Below, piece by piece: positions 6,757 through 6,982 of a stretch of DNA of 6,982 nt. The notes under the pieces were generated by a model. The model saw only the letters and a list, made by a program, of their open reading frames with translations. It ran no database searches and had not been told where the DNA came from. Each line of letters opens with the position of its first letter. Within the stretch, counting starts at the first letter, position 1. This DNA is from Holophagales bacterium UBA5066 (GTDB lineage: Bacteria; Acidobacteriota; Thermoanaerobaculia; UBA5066): positions 1,737 through 8,718 of the forward strand of contig DIAY01000025.1 in assembly GCA_002414905.1 (NCBI GenBank). The letters run 5' to 3'. Position numbers and translations under genes: made by a program.

Positions 6757-6982
6757 TCAGGCCTTCCGCTTTTCGGCGATTCGGGCGGCCTTGCCGCGAA
6801 GCTCCCTGAGGTAGTAAAGCTTCGCGCGGCGAACGATACCGTGGCGTTCCACTTCGATCTTGTCCAGGATGGGCGAGTGGACGGGGAACGTCCGCTCCAC
6901 GCCGATTCCCTGGGAGATCTTGCGCACGGTAAAGGTCTCCCGAACGCCACCGCCGCTCCGGGCGATGACGAGACCGTTGAAG
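6757..6982 (-). CDS. rplS: 50S ribosomal protein L19 (partial, N-terminus outside window)
   Basis: L19 is a large-subunit protein located at the 30S-50S interface. The 74 visible C-terminal residues include FNGLVIARSGGG, ETFTVRKISQGIGVERTFPVHSP, and the diagnostic ending VRRAKLYYLRELRGKAARIAEKRKA before TGA at 6757-6759. These align by eye with the C-terminal two thirds of bacterial L19 without gaps. The start, promoter and any upstream trmD/rimM genes, which commonly precede rplS, lie beyond the window. It is the first visible gene of the minus-strand run leading into rnhB. Confidence 0.97.
   Translation of the reverse strand, partial: FNGLVIARSGGGVRETFTVRKISQGIGVERTFPVHSPILDKIEVERHGIVRRAKLYYLRELRGKAARIAEKRKA

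Noticed and set aside
6696..6950. Extension of rnhB upstream into rplS
   Set aside because: The added residues are an alternative-frame reading of the L19 gene. A good ribosome site supports the ATG at 6693-6695.
1..6982. CRISPR arrays, insertion sequences, tRNA or rRNA genes
   Set aside because: I saw no spaced direct repeats, transposase motifs, terminal inverted repeats or tRNA-like cloverleaf on either strand. This is a reading by eye, so a weak RNA gene could be missed.

Overview
The window is GC-rich DNA (roughly two thirds G+C by eye) from a bacterial chromosome. It is densely coding and I saw no mobile element, CRISPR array, tRNA or rRNA. The gene content and composition suggest an Acidobacteriota-like or deltaproteobacterial/Myxococcota-like lineage. 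The pointers are a bacterial deoxyhypusine-synthase-like protein and a very long TPR protein whose C-terminal block resembles ones I recall from those groups. This placement is inference from protein style, not a database match.

Left part, positions 1-1896. A divergent pair shares a short 70-base intergenic region. Leftward runs the 5' part of an Opp/Dpp-type ABC transporter ATPase, cut by the window edge just after Walker B. Rightward runs a 420-residue deoxyhypusine synthase family protein. It keeps the catalytic lysine motif but lacks the histidines found after the glycine motif in the eukaryotic enzymes. The second gene probably does not make hypusine; homospermidine or another aminobutyl-transfer product is more plausible.

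Right part, positions 6982 down to 1932, all on the minus strand: rplS (ribosomal protein L19, N-terminus outside the window), then rnhB (RNase HII), then a 1333-residue TPR protein. Spacing is 61 and 21 bases, so the three can be read as one transcript, although a strong GC hairpin sits between rplS and rnhB. rplS-rnhB is a common bacterial pair. The TPR gene is the lineage-specific addition. It has about ten N-terminal TPR-like repeats, an 800-residue Pro/Glu/Ala-rich linker carrying two small helical islands and several acidic-hydrophobic motifs, and a C-terminal TPR block. It looks like a cytoplasmic scaffold. Its 3' end converges on the deoxyhypusine-synthase-like gene, with 35 bases between stop codons.

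The items most worth following up are the altered active site and basic tail of the synthase-like protein, and the architecture of the TPR scaffold. I found no clear evidence of an undescribed multi-gene system here; most of the window is recognisable core or family-level content.
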